64,000 bases of DNA from Citrus sinensis (Eukaryota > Streptophyta > Magnoliopsida > Sapindales > Rutaceae): NCBI RefSeq assembly GCF_022201045.2, contig NC_068557.1, forward strand, positions 26,575,501 to 26,639,500, given 5' to 3'. The notes under the pieces were generated by a model. The model was not told the origin of the DNA. It ran no database searches and saw nothing but the letters and a program-made list of their open reading frames with translations. Below, piece after piece: positions 13,464 to 25,312 of this stretch (the stretch's first letter is position 1; each line of letters opens with the position of its first letter). The position numbers were made by a program, and so were the translations under genes.

Positions 13464-15228
13464 CGAAGATGACTTGCGGGAGTTTTTCTTATTGTGTTTT
13501 CCAGTTTAGTCCTGTGCTGCAATCATAGCACCATTGCCATTGAGTTATGGTATTTCATACTTTCATAGGATGTTTAGATCTCTTGCATGCATAGAAGCCT
13601 TTTGGGTTGCGTGGAAGATTGCATAAACATATCATCATGCTGTGCCATACACATTTATATATTTTGGAGAACCAGATATTTTTTCTTATTTTTCAAATTT
13701 TGTTCGCCTGATCGTCTCAAATTTTGGGTTTGATGATTTTCTCGATAATTTTTTTTAAATAAAAAATTGGAGAACTAATTATATTTGTCCAGATTAAAAT
13801 TTTCAGAACTTTAAAATCAGGCAAGATGGTACACTAACAACTACAAATGATAATTTAGGGCGTTAAATATTTACTGACGAGAAATCTGATTCAAGCATTT
13901 TGTCAAACAAAATTTGTCGCTTCATTGGATGGGCAATAAATACCCGTTAACACAGACTTCGTTGGATGAATCATGCTCAAATTTCAGGCAAACATAATTA
14001 CATCAGTAATTAAACAATACATCATTGTAAGGCAAAAGAAAACCTTTGATAAAATTTTGATGCGCCAATCTCAGCCAAAAAAAATGAGAATGTATATAGA
14101 CGATGATCCTAAGATAGAATTTCTAACAGTACCACCTGTAATTTTTCTAGCAAAACATAACTTAATATCATAACAAATGACAAATACCCTTCCATTGGCG
14201 AATGCTTGACATGCAATATATTTTCAGGAATGTGCTACAGTTGCTTGACATGCAATCTATTTTCAGGGATGTGCTGAAGTACATGAAAGAATTCCTAAAA
14301 GAATCTAAAATAGGAGCTATCCTCCTTATCATTAACTACAAAATGCAGTTTACTTGAGCTAAGCTAAACTGCTGGTGTCTGCCATCAAAATATACTATTG
14401 GTTTCCAATGGATTATCACAGCAAAGGAAATGTAGCGAATGGCTAATAACAGAAGTGAAATTTGTCACATGTATATAGGCATAACTGAGAAACAGAGAAA
14501 GAAGAAAGAAAAAGAAAGTCAATCACATAAACAAATGCACGTTACTTAACTCTACGACAACGGTTTGTCCTATCACCGGAGGTGAAAGCTGTTATCCTAC
14601 ACAGTAATGACGGTAAAAATGGCCCTCTTTTAGTTTTATCTAAGATCTGTACCTCTATGCAATGAACTCGATTTTCCATCATGCTTTCACCGAAACATCC
14701 ATATTAATTTGTCCTTGTGTTACATTAAATAATGTACCATTTTATTCAGAAACTAAATCTGGCAGTAGCAAGGCTGAACTTAAGGCCTCAACTATCTTTT
14801 CCCTGCTTTCCAACTTTACACTCTATGTTTAATTGCTAGACATTGTGATTGGATCAGAGTGTTTATTTTTTGACTCAACATAAATTCCAAGCAACAATTG
14901 AGATGGTTAATCGAAATTAATTGTAGGGATAGATTCATGACCATGCAACAAAAGCAATTCCATTGGTAAGCCACAGCAGGTATCAGTCAGGCAATAGAGG
15001 CGAGCGCAGCACAACATCATTTTCATGGTTATATATTTTTAATTCAATTAATTTAATTAACAAAATAATGTATATAAAGCAAAAGATCATCATAAAAAAT
15101 AAACTTGCTTCCGGAGAGGTAGGCATGGCAGAGAAAAAATTATCAAAATTAATAAACATAGTGAAATGGCAGCCTCACCTTGAATGTGGTGAAGATTTAA
15201 GAAGTTACTAAGAAAATAATAACTAGAT
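13464..15228. other. Convergent intergenic region between PURH and L12
   Basis: Contains the 3' UTRs of PURH (+) and L12 (-). No gene is supported; short frames at 13973-14173 and 14963-15211 have no recognisable content. A two-copy 39-bp tandem repeat starts at about 14203 and 14242. Confidence 0.5.
14203..14280. repeat. Tandem duplication, 39-bp period
   Basis: Two neighbouring copies starting TGCTTGACATGCAAT at 14203 and 14242, continuing through TTTTCAGG and ATGTGCT with a few differences. Confidence 0.8.
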
Positions 15229-15882
15229 TCATTCCATAATGACTTTCCCCCCAACAGCTTTCATCTTCTCAATTATTTTCTCAGCTTCTTCCTTCAGAAC
15301 TCCTTTCTTCAACACTGCAGGTGTCTTCTCTACTAAATCCTTTGCTTCCTTGAGACCCAAATCAGTAAAAGTTCTCAGCTCCTTAATTATTTTAACCTTT
15401 GCATTTGCGTCGTAAGATTCCAATTTCAAGTCAAAAGCAGTCTTCTCGGGTTTCAACTCTTCCTTGGCAGCTGCACCCCCTGTCTTCATAGCCATTCCAG
15501 TGAAACCAGCAGCACCAGGCTTCAAAACTCCCACAACTGGAGGTTCTGTCATTCCTTGTTTTTTCATCATAATCAAACCCAGTTCTGCACTTTCAGACAG
15601 TGTGAGTCCAGATACTTCATCTACAAGCCTGAATACTCGTGCAGTCGGAGGACTCGGATGCTCTGTGTAATCAAAAGTAGCCGGATTATAATTTGCCGGG
15701 AGTCTCCTTTGATCTATCTCTACCTCCTCCTCCTCCTCTTCCTCCTTCTTTACAGTTTGACCAAAGCTCCGAGATGCTACCCCATTGAAGCTCAAAGATC
15801 TCAATGCTAATATGGGATAAACAGAGGGATTTCTGGAAAGCCTATTTGGTAAATGATGTCTTAGCTTTGATATTAAGCTCAT
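15229..15882 (-). CDS. Organellar (probably mitochondrial) ribosomal protein bL12, 217 aa
   Basis: L7/L12-type stalk protein of the large ribosomal subunit, recruiting translation factors. Single coding exon on the minus strand. The first ATG is at 15882; the frame upstream of it has only a TTG. Residues 1 to about 45 are rich in Arg, Ser and Leu with few acidic residues (MSLISKLRHHLPNRLSR), as in a mitochondrial presequence. An acidic low-complexity run (E-rich, near residues 50-60) follows. The segment with LTLSESAELGLIM fits the N-terminal dimerisation region. The last about 70 residues are the conserved L12 C-terminal domain (EKTAFDLKLESYD, KVKIIKELR, LGLKEAKDLVEK). A 5' UTR intron at 15967-16288 is supported by TTGCAG acceptor and AAG|GTAAGC donor. 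The N-terminus is unlike plastid L12. Confidence 0.85.
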   Translation of the reverse strand: MSLISKLRHHLPNRLSRNPSVYPILALRSLSFNGVASRSFGQTVKKEEEEEEEVEIDQRRLPANYNPATFDYTEHPSPPTARVFRLVDEVSGLTLSESAELGLIMMKKQGMTEPPVVGVLKPGAAGFTGMAMKTGGAAAKEELKPEKTAFDLKLESYDANAKVKIIKELRTFTDLGLKEAKDLVEKTPAVLKKGVLKEEAEKIIEKMKAVGGKVIME

Positions 15883-15966
15883 TTCCAGCAAAATATTTTT
15901 CAATTATCTATCACAAATAAACCTTTGAATACTTGATATAAGATATTGCATGAGAAAACCAATGTC

Positions 15967-16253
15967 CTGCAATGAAAAAAAAATATTAGATAAAGAAATT
16001 TACTTCTCCTTTTGAATTCACTCCCAAGAGATAACAAAGTTAAAAGAGGATACTTTTTCAACCCAATTTTTTTTTTTAAATTTTATTTTCAGGGCAAGCA
16101 ATAAAGAAGACATCTCCATTAATAAACTTCAAAAATGAAAAGAATATTTGACCAAGCAAGCAAACAAAACCAGGTAATATTATCACGTACAGACAGCAAC
16201 GTAACCAAGCACACATAAACCTTTCAGACTCGCAATGAAAGATCATATTGCTT

Positions 16254-16284
<31 letters not shown>

Positions 16285-16288
16285 TTAC
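15967..16288 (-). other. 5' UTR intron of the bL12 gene
   Basis: Minus-strand donor AAG|GTAAGC (GT complement ends at 16288) and acceptor TTGCAG|GACATT (exon resumes at 15966). The donor side holds a GA/CT microsatellite (about 16253-16279). Leader introns are common in plant housekeeping genes. Confidence 0.6.
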
Positions 16289-16317
16289 CTTGACTGATTA
16301 GATTGACAGGGAAGAGT

Positions 16318-16327
16318 AAAACCCTAA
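16318..16327. promoter_or_regulatory. Telo-box (AAACCCTAAA) at the bL12 transcription start region
   Basis: AAACCCTAAA on the plus strand is TTTAGGGTTT on the bL12 sense strand, near the expected transcript start. Telo-boxes are a known feature of plant ribosomal-protein and translation-gene promoters. A CACGTG G-box lies at 16356-16361. Confidence 0.6.
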
Positions 16328-16650
16328 AGCTGGAGCGGCTGAAGGTTTTCGGTTTCACGTGAACCTCACGCCCCTTCCATTTTACTCAAATGGGATAATA
16401 ACATTTGGATCCTCCATTTTCTAATTACTCAAATAAGGTCATGGTATGTTTGCTTTTTGCATCAGATAAGTCTAACCGTTACGGAAATGACTTGATGAGT
16501 TCCCTTTAAAGCTCCCGTTCCCGCACTTTGGTAAAGCCGTAAAACGGTAAAAGGATTATTGAAGGACCTATTTGATTCACATAAGCGAGAAAAATGCCTT
16601 ATTTGAGAAATTGTAAATCATTTGGAGGTTTTATGTTATTATGTTTTATT

Positions 16651-16676
16651 TGGGCCCAACTTGCTGATCAGGCCCA
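16651..16676. promoter_or_regulatory. Two site II (TGGGCC) elements between bL12 and URED
   Basis: TGGGCCCA at 16651-16658 and GGCCCA at 16671-16676 (complement TGGGCC). Site II motifs mark promoters of growth-related and mitochondrial-protein genes. They lie 45-70 nt before the URED ATG and about 300 bp from bL12, so they could serve either direction. Confidence 0.5.
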
Positions 16677-16718
16677 ATCTACGATTAACTGTCGAAATAA
16701 GTAGAGCATTGACCGGCA

Positions 16719-19700
16719 ATGGCTGCACACAGACACAGAGAGAGAGAGAGAGAGATGGAATCAAAAATAGAAGCAGCAACAGGAAAGTTGGTGGTGAAGA
16801 AAGTAGGGGGGAAATCAACAGTGACCAGATGTTTTTCTAAATATCCTCTCAAATTCATCATTCCCAATAAGGTTCCTCTTATTCTTGTTTCTCTATATTA
16901 ACCTACGTACAATGTTAATTATACGACATACATTTTGAGCGATGAATCCTCAGGTGGGTTCCTCAGAAACTGATGCTGTTTGGGTTTACACTCTTACTTA
17001 TGGTGGTGGGATTGTATCTGTATGTCCCTTGTAACAACCCTTTGCTTTCTGAATTCCACTGCTTCATTTTTAATATATATTTTTTTAAAAATGTGTTATT
17101 GTAGGGAGATTCAATTTCATGTGAAATTACCGTAGCAGATGCTTGCACTGCAGTTCTAACCACCCAAGCTTCCACTAAGGTCTTCTCTCATCTTTATTTG
17201 ATTATTTATTTAATTTTGTTTCATTTCATAAACATGCTTTTATCAGTTTATTATTCCACTATAGGTCTACAAGTCCCTGGGGTCCAAGTCTTCTGAGCAA
17301 ATCTTGGAGGTAACAGTCTTCTGTGTACCAAAAGATTTTATCATTATTTTAAATTCTGTTATGACACTGCTTAGTGCTCAAATTTGGTTATATCTTGTTT
17401 TTAAGTTTGTGTTAGGAAATTGAGTTTCCTCCCAAGATCACTTCAAACAATTTGTCAAATAATAAATCAATAAAAAAATTAAATAAAGAATACATCAACC
17501 TCACAACACAAGATTTACGTAGAAAATTTCATATCTGGAGAAAAGCTACGGCCGTTGTCAAGAGGACAACTAGAGAAAAATATTCATTATGTGAAAAATT
17601 ATTACAACCACACTTTCAAAAATAATTTTCTCTCACTCAAACCCTAAATACACCCAAAACTCTCAATTTAAGAGTAATTATTTTTAACTCTTAAATTTTC
17701 TCTAAATGCAAGAAGAAATGAATATTTGGGATGATTGAAATGAGAGAATGAACCTCTCTATTTATAGCCATCGAGTGGCTATTATTTATCTTACGGCTTT
17801 CTTTTTTTTTTTCTTTTCCTTTCGTTGATCCAAAAAGAAGGTAATGCCTCCTTCTTCAACAATGGCGGGCGCCGCCGTCTAGAAGAACTAGAAGCCACTG
17901 GAGTTAAAATTGAAAATGAGGATAAGGCATTTAGATTTTTGTGGTCACTTCCAACTTCTTACAACTACCTGTTACCTACTTTGATTTATGGGAAAGCGAC
18001 AGTAGATCTCGAAGAAGTTATTAGTATTTTACTCTCAGAAGAAAAAAGTCTGAGTGGTGAAATTATTGAAACTACAGATGTCTCGGCTTTGGTAGTTGTG
18101 GGGAATTGGAAGAAAAATAATTTTAAGAAAAAGGTAGTCTATTGGGGGTGTGGACAATCAAGGCACCTAAAAAGAGATTGTTATAGGAGAAATAGAGCAG
18201 GATCGACAAATGGCTCTGGATTGGATACTGATAGCATTGCTAGTGGTAAGTCTCTCATCATTGTGGGAGACGATGGTCCCTTGTAAAATGGGTGATGATG
18301 ACATCCTCATGGTATCCCGCTAGTACCATGAAAGAGGATGTGATACTACTAGGGGTCCACAAGATTTGCATACAAGGCATGGTTGGCATTGATGCAAGGT
18401 GTGTGGTGGAATTTATGTCGATGATTGACGAACTTCCAGGAAGCCAACATGGAAGTTGCACCATAAATTTCAGTAGGATATTTCGACATGTGCCGATGTA
18501 AAATTCTTAGAATTGACAATTAATTCCAAGATCACTCCATGCAAGGTGTGTGGTGGAATTTTCTATGTTGATGATTATGACTAAAGTGAAAAATAGTAAA
18601 GATAATGTGGAGATTGATTGGTTCTCAATCAAATCTCCAAGTGGGCAAATGTGAAAAGTGGCAAGCTGACACTGTTCTTCTAGATGGCAGTGCCCGCCAT
18701 TGTTGAAGAAGGAGGTGTTGCCTCTTTCTTGAACCAACAAAAGGAAAAGAAAAAAAAAAGGAAGAAAGCCGCAAGATGAATAGTAGTCACTCGGTGGCTA
18801 TAAATAGAGGGGTTCATTCCCTCATTTCAATCATCCCAAATATTCATTTCTTCTTGCGTTTAAAGGGAATTTAAGAGTTAAAAATAATTACTCTTAAAGT
18901 GAGAGTTTTGGGTGTATTTGGGGTTTGAGTGAGAGAAAATTATTTCTGAGAGTGTGGTTGTGATATTTTTCTCTGGTTGTCCTTTTGACAATAGCCGTGA
19001 TTTTTCTCCAGATTTAGAGTTTTCCACGTAAATCTTGTGTTGTGAGATTGGTGTATTCTTCATTAAATTTTTCTATTGATTTGTTGCTTGGAGTGATCTT
19101 GGGAGGAAACTCAATTTCCTAACAGTTTGATGACTTGATCTCTAAGAAAGATGTAAAACTTGTGACAAGGCAGAGTCTTCAAACTTTCACAGATGTAATC
19201 ATCAGTTTCACATTTGAATTGTTTGTGAATGGTTTCAAATGACATTTGGGAAATTATTGCATGCAGTAGGCTAAAATTGGGAGTGATGCCCTTTTAGCTG
19301 TGATTCCAGATCCAGTGACCTGTTTTTCCACTGCAAGGTATTCTCAGAAACAAATCTTCAGAGTGGTTTTGGACTCAAGTTTGGTAATAGTTGATTGGAT
19401 TACCAGTGGGCGCCATGAAAGTGGAGAGAAATGGGATTTTGAACTTTATAGGAGCACCAACCACATCTTCTTAGAAGGCGATCAGCCCTTGTTTCTTGAT
19501 TCGGTAATGTTTTTGTCAATTTTGGAGTTTCTAAACTGACTTTCAGTTTTTGGGAATGCTATCTCACTGTAGGAGGGAGTTAAATTAGAAGAATTTCTTA
19601 ATTTCCTGATCATATATGTCATTTTCACTCTAATCAACGATCGAGCATGTCTTTGGTTGATGTGAACAACTTGCTTGTATATTTAACTGGGAAATTGGTT

Positions 19701-21060
19701 CCTTTTCTTAATCAATGAAAATAACTTATCATTCTTAACTTTTGTAACAAAATCTCTGTTCCACAATTGTTATTTGAAGAAGCAGTCTTTATTTAATGTG
19801 ACAGGCATCATGTGGTCAGAACCTGAATTTTTCTGAAAGATAACCTTACTTGTCATATTGAATAAGGCTTTCTGCTTTAAATTTCATCAACATTCTAACC
19901 TCATGTATTGAAGGTCATAACTTCCTCGTCATAAAAGGCTTTAGTGTTGTGTCATAGGTGTTGCTGGAACAAGGGAGCATTACCAACATTGCAGAACGTA
20001 TGCAGGACTACCAAGTTATTGCGATGGTCATACTCTTGGGGTAGATTCTTTATCATGTATCAAAACTTCATGCTACCTTGACAATTATGTATTTTCCAGT
20101 CATTTCTTAGCTTAATTATGCTGAAAAGTGGAGAAAGGAATTTGGAGAAACCAATCAATTTAATACTTTTTTAGTGATTGCTTTTGTTTAGGCCAAAGCT
20201 AAAGCAAATTCAAATACAAGTGCAAGAAAATGTGAGGAGGATGATGTCTGAGCAGTTATACCTTCCTTCCACAGGCTTGCGTCCCCATGGGAAAACGCAG
20301 TCTGATCATTTTTTGGCCAAACCATCCTTTGTTGTTTCTTGTAGTGCCTTTGGTCCTAAGGTATGTTTGTCATGGATCAGATATCATTGTCACAAGGATG
20401 CTGCAGTCGTTTTACCTTTATCCATCATTTCTATGATCTTTGTGTTACTGAATTTAAGGAGTTTCCTTATTTGACCTAACTCTTATGGATTACAATATTT
20501 GAAAATCTAGTCCTGATTTTGAATCTAGTCAAACCTACTGGTATTGTATAGAATACTACTTTTTTTGTCTTAAAGCAACTCAAGTGCTTGCTGATGAGTT
20601 GGCATGATGATGGCTTTTAAAATGAGAATAATAAGAAAAATAAACAAAATGCTAATCTGTAGGGTAACTATTTTATTTTTGGTAAATCACTATGCGGATT
20701 TTCCTTTTAACTCACTCTCTGTCTGCATATCTTACGAATTTACCATGTCAAGCATAAATGTAACTTTCTTTTCTTTATTTTTTTTATTTTTTTATTGTTT
20801 GAAAGTGAAAACAATATACTCCTCTGCATCTTTTTTATTTTGAAGTAAAATATTATTCTGAACATTATTGTTTGGACATCATGACAAGCTGCAAAATTCC
20901 ATGGTTACGTTTCGAGGTAGTCTGACGAATGGTTCTTTGTCTGCAGGGGATAGGTATTGTTGTTCGAATAGCTGCCATGACAACCGAATCAGTATACAGA
21001 TTCCTCCAGCATCAATTGACTGGCATGGAGACACTGCTTGGAGTATCACCTTATTCTTGA
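16719..21060 (+). CDS. URED: Urease accessory protein UreD, 312 aa, 8 exons
   Basis: Chaperone that with UreF and UreG delivers nickel to apo-urease in the cytosol, completing urea use. Exons: 16719-16871, 16954-17019, 17105-17179, 17265-17309, 19270-19503, 19958-20040, 20192-20360, 20947-21060 (939 nt). Conserved UreD signatures: VYTLTYGGGIVSGDS, ADACTAVLTTQASTKVYKS, IPDPVTCFSTARYSQ, VDWITSGRHESGEKWDF and a C-terminal region with RIAAMTTESVYRFL. An in-frame second ATG at 16755 (MESKIEAATGK) is closer to known N-termini and would give 300 aa; the segment between the two ATGs is coded by a GA microsatellite, so 16755 may be the real start. Intron 4 (17310-19269) holds a copia-derived insertion, but the splice sites and exons are intact. 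Confidence 0.92.
16736..16755. repeat. GA microsatellite at the URED 5' end
   Basis: Alternating GA run directly before the second in-frame ATG. If translation starts at 16719 it encodes the unusual HREREREM segment; if at 16755 it is 5' UTR. Confidence 0.8.
17880..18240 (+). pseudogene. Copia gag remnant (UBN2-like domain and degenerate zinc knuckle)
   Basis: The frame contains the copia gag pattern KAFRFLWSLPTSYN, then LSEEKSL, then a knuckle-like YWGCGQSRHLKRDC. In a CCHC knuckle (C-x2-C-x4-H-x4-C) the first position should be Cys but is Tyr. The gag sequence joins the left LTR-like arm directly, without primer-binding site or upstream gag. No protease, integrase or reverse transcriptase follows. 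Non-functional fragment. Confidence 0.75.
18394..18576. repeat. Short direct repeat inside the copia-derived element
   Basis: GCAAGGTGTGTGGTGGAATT occurs at 18394 and again at 18541, each followed by a similar TATGTYGATGATT stretch. Probably a duplication made during rearrangement of the internal region. Confidence 0.7.
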
Positions 21061-22063
21061 ATGCGGAATAGCAACTGTTTTTCCCTTTGAAACTGTGGTA
21101 TGTACGAGATGATGTATTCGTTTACTTATTATCTCGACTTATTATTGTTATACTTTAGATGTTATATCAAGTAGTTTTATTTAATCAACCCATTTATGGT
21201 GCTCTACTGCCTTTGACGTTTCAAATTATAAGAGCATAGTAATCCTCCAAATTATGGATTTGGAGAAAATTTAGAGGGACGGAAATTTCTTTCTTGCTTG
21301 TTCAACCGAGTATGGTACCTATTTCAAATTTTGTTCCCATATTATTTCTCTTTTTAAATATGAATCAATCTCAAATTGATACAAGGGAATGTGGCACATC
21401 GTGCTCAACATTTGGAACAAAAAGAATTTTAAGCTTTATTTAATTTCCTCCAACAGTTTAACATTATTCATAAATAATTTTTTTGTTAAACTTTGAACTA
21501 AAGTAAATTTCAAGATAATATAAAGCAAAGGAAAAAAGAAAGAATGTTACAAAGGTAATTAAAAACAAAAATGCTTGAAATAAAAAGGATTTTATTAAAT
21601 ACATTATAAATGTTAAAGGCATTGTAAGTGACTTATTTCTAAGAAATTTTATGCTTCAATATTTTAAATCGCCAGAATCAATTTATGAACTTTTGATGCG
21701 ATCCCTTCATATCAGTTGAAATACAATACCAATGAATTATAATGAACTAGTTGCAAAATTTTTATTACATTTCCCAAGTAGATAGGGAATGGGTAACATC
21801 TAAATTAATTTTTATTTGAATATAATTCTATTTTACTCTCTTTAATCTACTGATTTATTGAAACATCAACACAATCCCTTATTTTTTGTTAGATTTACTT
21901 GTTGACCTTCAAAAGTACTCTAATGCTCCTAATCAATAATAAAAAAACAAAATAGTAAAAAAAATAAAATTCAAGAGAATAAAAACAATAACCAAACTTC
22001 ATTAAACCTCCAACTAGAGCCAGCCTTTAAAAATTTATATATATAGAGACACAGAAAGAAAGA

Positions 22064-22084
22064 GGGGGGGGGGGGGGGGGGGGG
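22064..22084. repeat. Poly(G) run of 21
   Basis: Uninterrupted G run within a purine-rich AGAGAAAG context. Potential G-quadruplex, but such runs are also prone to assembly length error. Confidence 0.85.
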
Positions 22085-22394
22085 AGAGGGAAGAATCAAC
22101 AAATAGAAGTATTTATATGGGATTTATCTTTCAGTTAATGCATTATTTTGTAAATTTAACTTATTTTTTAAATATGGAGATTATTTCAATATCAGCTCCA
22201 ACAATGTTGGATGTGAGCAGTACTAAAGATTAATAGAAAAATGAAGGTCATGAAAAATCATTTTATGAGCGAGGAAGAAGCTTTAGTAAGGGTGGTGTTT
22301 GGGTGGGATTTTCCTGATACCATGGATAAGAATAGTTGAGCCGGAGCTCACATATGTCACATCCATTAAGGCAACTAAAATCAACATGAGCCTG

Positions 22395-22600
22395 AGTTTT
22401 AACCTAAATTGAGATGAGCAGATTACATTAGGCTGACAGTGAATTGAGATGAGAAAACTATATTATCATTACCTAAATTGAGATTAGACAACATTAGTCG
22501 AGTTATGACAACTTGAATTAAGATGAGCAGACTACAATATAACGACCTAAATTGAGATTAATAGACTTCATTATGCCGACCTAAAAATTATTAGATCAGG
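22395..22600. repeat. Degenerate tandem repeat (roughly 35-60 bp units)
   Basis: Variants of ACCTAAATTGAGATGAGCAGA followed by ACATTA and GCCGAC recur at about 22397, 22438, 22471, 22513 and 22546. Copies differ by substitutions and small indels. Diverged minisatellite; no function seen. Confidence 0.6.
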
Positions 22601-24584
22601 TCTTTGAATCAAACTTGCCCCTTTTTTAAGGGTGGAAGCCACCAAGATTCTTAAAACCACCCACCAGTAGAAACAGCTCATAGCTTGGTGGAGAAATGGG
22701 CTAGAGTTAAGGGAATAACTGTCCAAAAACAAAAGCCCATTTAAGCCAAGTTAAGAATCATAAAATGAATGGACAAAATCAACCAAAAACCAACTACATA
22801 TAAATCAACCGTTCTACTTTAGTAAAAGATCATAATCACACAATAGATTCTTATTTGAAAACTTGGGTGGAAACTCTCAATTTACTTCCCATTTTCTCAT
22901 AAATCCAATAACTAACCATTGGAGGATTCTCACCGAAAACCCTACCGGCAATTTCTGACTATTTTTGGTGACTGGCAAGAGAAGGAAAGGGAAAGGATTG
23001 AAGTCAATGAAGTAGAAAGTTAAAGAAATGTGCATTTTCAGTTGCAAGATATTTTTCTGATCAAAATTCTTTGCGGACAGAAGCTTCAAGAGTAGGATCT
23101 GTTTAGTTTTGAGGTGCGTAACTTTTAATAATATGTAAAGTTGTTACTATAAAATATAAATTAATTATATAAAAAATATGGGATCAACTCAATTTAGTTG
23201 ATCCAAAATTTATGATATAAACAAATTAAATTATGATATTTGTGAGAATTTTTTAACAACAACCAACAATAATGTACTTTATTTGCCATGTACTTTTTTG
23301 AGTTGGAAGATACAGTCTCGTATTTGTATTAAGGGCAATGTTAAGGACAACAATTTAAGTGGGACGGTCCTAATCAACCAACGGATCCCATTTGTGTAGC
23401 TTTTTCTTCTATCTAGACTCGTCATGTGACTATTAAATTTCAAAATTCTAAGTGTATTTACCAAAATTCATGTGATCATTTAAATACTCTATATATGGCT
23501 AGGATGGACCGTCGCCGCACAGTACAAAATACCAGAAAATAAGGCTCGGCCAACATAGAACATGTTCTCTCATTTTTGCCTTTCCATATGGGAACTCAAA
23601 AACAAATAATTTTTTTTGTTTGGTTTGAACAGTTGTGTGGCACATGAAATGCGAGTCAAAATGTTGACTTGATCTCCCTATGATTGATTATAATTAGAAA
23701 TATAAACCCGTGATTTCAGTTGCATTAAACAATGTCAGATGAATAAAATAACACAAATTAATGAAGTCGCTGATTAAATAAAATGTTGATCACCCAAGCT
23801 TTCAAACGTTCATGTTACCCGAAATCGAGATCCATCTCACTCCTTTATATGCAGCCAAAATCAAAATTAATAGCCTTAATTAATTCGTGTGTATTATAAA
23901 ATTAATACTTGGTCAGTTGTTCAATCTTCTCTCATGCTTTTTTTTTTTTTTTTTACTTTTCCTCCTTTTCTCTATAAAAGGAATTGTTTAATTGTGAGAC
24001 ATAAGGTTGAACATGTGATATCAATTTTGAAAAGAATTCAATTTAGGACCATTTTAGTAATGTTGTAATTTTTAAAATAATTATTGTCAGTTGTTCTGTA
24101 AAAATAATTAGCTATGTATAGAATCAGTTAAACATTTAGTAAATTTTATTTATATATTTATAAATAAGTATCTAAAATATTTTTTTATTGCGTATATATA
24201 ATAATTGATAACTAAAATAAATATTTTATATTATTAATTTTATTTTTTATTTTATTATCTCAGTATAATTATAAATAAAAAAAATATCTTTAAAGTTATT
24301 GATTTTATATCCGAATTAATAAGGGAAATTTTGAATTTTTATAATATATATGAGGATATCTATGAAATTGTACCAAATATAAAACTGATTTTCAAAATTA
24401 AATTTTAAAAAGCTACTATTTCCATACTTTTTCAATATTCACTGTAGGATGAGGTGACTTTACAAAAGTAATATTCCAGAAAAAGAATTACCAAATATCA
24501 AAATTAACTTTTAACTTATCACATATTTAATCTAATACAATTGCATAATACTAGCATATAACAGGATAAGCTAGTTACAAAACC

Positions 24585-24588
<4 letters not shown>

Positions 24589-24625
<37 letters not shown>
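24589..24625. repeat. (AT)n microsatellite
   Basis: Perfect AT dinucleotide run of about 37 bp. Confidence 0.9.
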
Positions 24626-24629
<4 letters not shown>

Positions 24630-25312
24630 TGTCAATTCTCGCAAAATGAGCCACATCACGATTGGCACGCACCTACTCTAATCTAATGCCTAAAGCAAAT
24701 TAAACAGAAGACGAGTGTCTTTGCTCTTGCACTGCATGTTCTTCATACCTTGGTAGCCAAAAGCCAAAAGCGCCGCCCATTGAAATAAACAAACACAAGC
24801 ACAAGCTTTCCCGTTTGAAACCGCGTGGACACCGACAAACAATACTACTAGCTGCTTAATTAATTAATTAATTAATAGAATAAAACTAAACTAGTCAAGA
24901 ATCATGGTTATCTTAAGATAAAATATAAATTATAACCACACACATAAAATAATAAAAAGTAAAAGAATTATAATTTTAATCATATAATTATAAAAAAATA
25001 CTTTACCTTCCTTTTATAAGTGTCTTTATAGATATATATGGTTAACGGGATGTTCGTGGAATGGTAAAGGTAAATCTAACTCAGGATCTAATGAATCTAG
25101 TTCAACTTTTTCTTCTTCTATGACTATAGAGCCCACGCCCATCACTTTTGAGTTTTGACTACTTTTTAGAATATCCTCCTTGGAAGCAAGCACTTGATTC
25201 TTTTTCCCGTCTTCTTTTATCCATTTATAATTCTTGGCACTTTTTAATTTTATACTATAATGCATCTAGACCCCTATTCAATTATTAATTGATATTCTAG
25301 GAAACTGTGTTT

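Larger units (their letters stand above)
17410..19124. mobile_element. Copia-derived element with inverted LTR-like arms in URED intron 4
   Basis: A 1715-bp insertion starts TGTTAGGAAATTGAG, ends CTCAATTTCCTAACA and is flanked by a 5-bp direct repeat GTTTG (17405-17409 and 19125-19129), the usual LTR-retrotransposon target-site signature. About 480 bp at each side (17410 to about 17889, and about 18690 to 19124) are reverse complements of each other with moderate divergence. Both arms carry the same TATA motif (TATAAATAGAG), on the plus strand in the right arm (about 18800) and on the minus strand in the left arm (about 17760), so both point outward. Between them lies a gag remnant. Normal LTRs are direct repeats, so this is a rearranged or template-switched derivative. 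Confidence 0.8.

Noticed and set aside
17825..17880. N-terminal part of the gag frame (MIQKEGNASFF...)
   Set aside because: This part is a read-through of the LTR-like arm; true gag similarity begins at about 17880.
25026..25265. 79-codon minus-strand frame
   Set aside because: Some acidic and basic structure but no known motif, promoter or splice partners.
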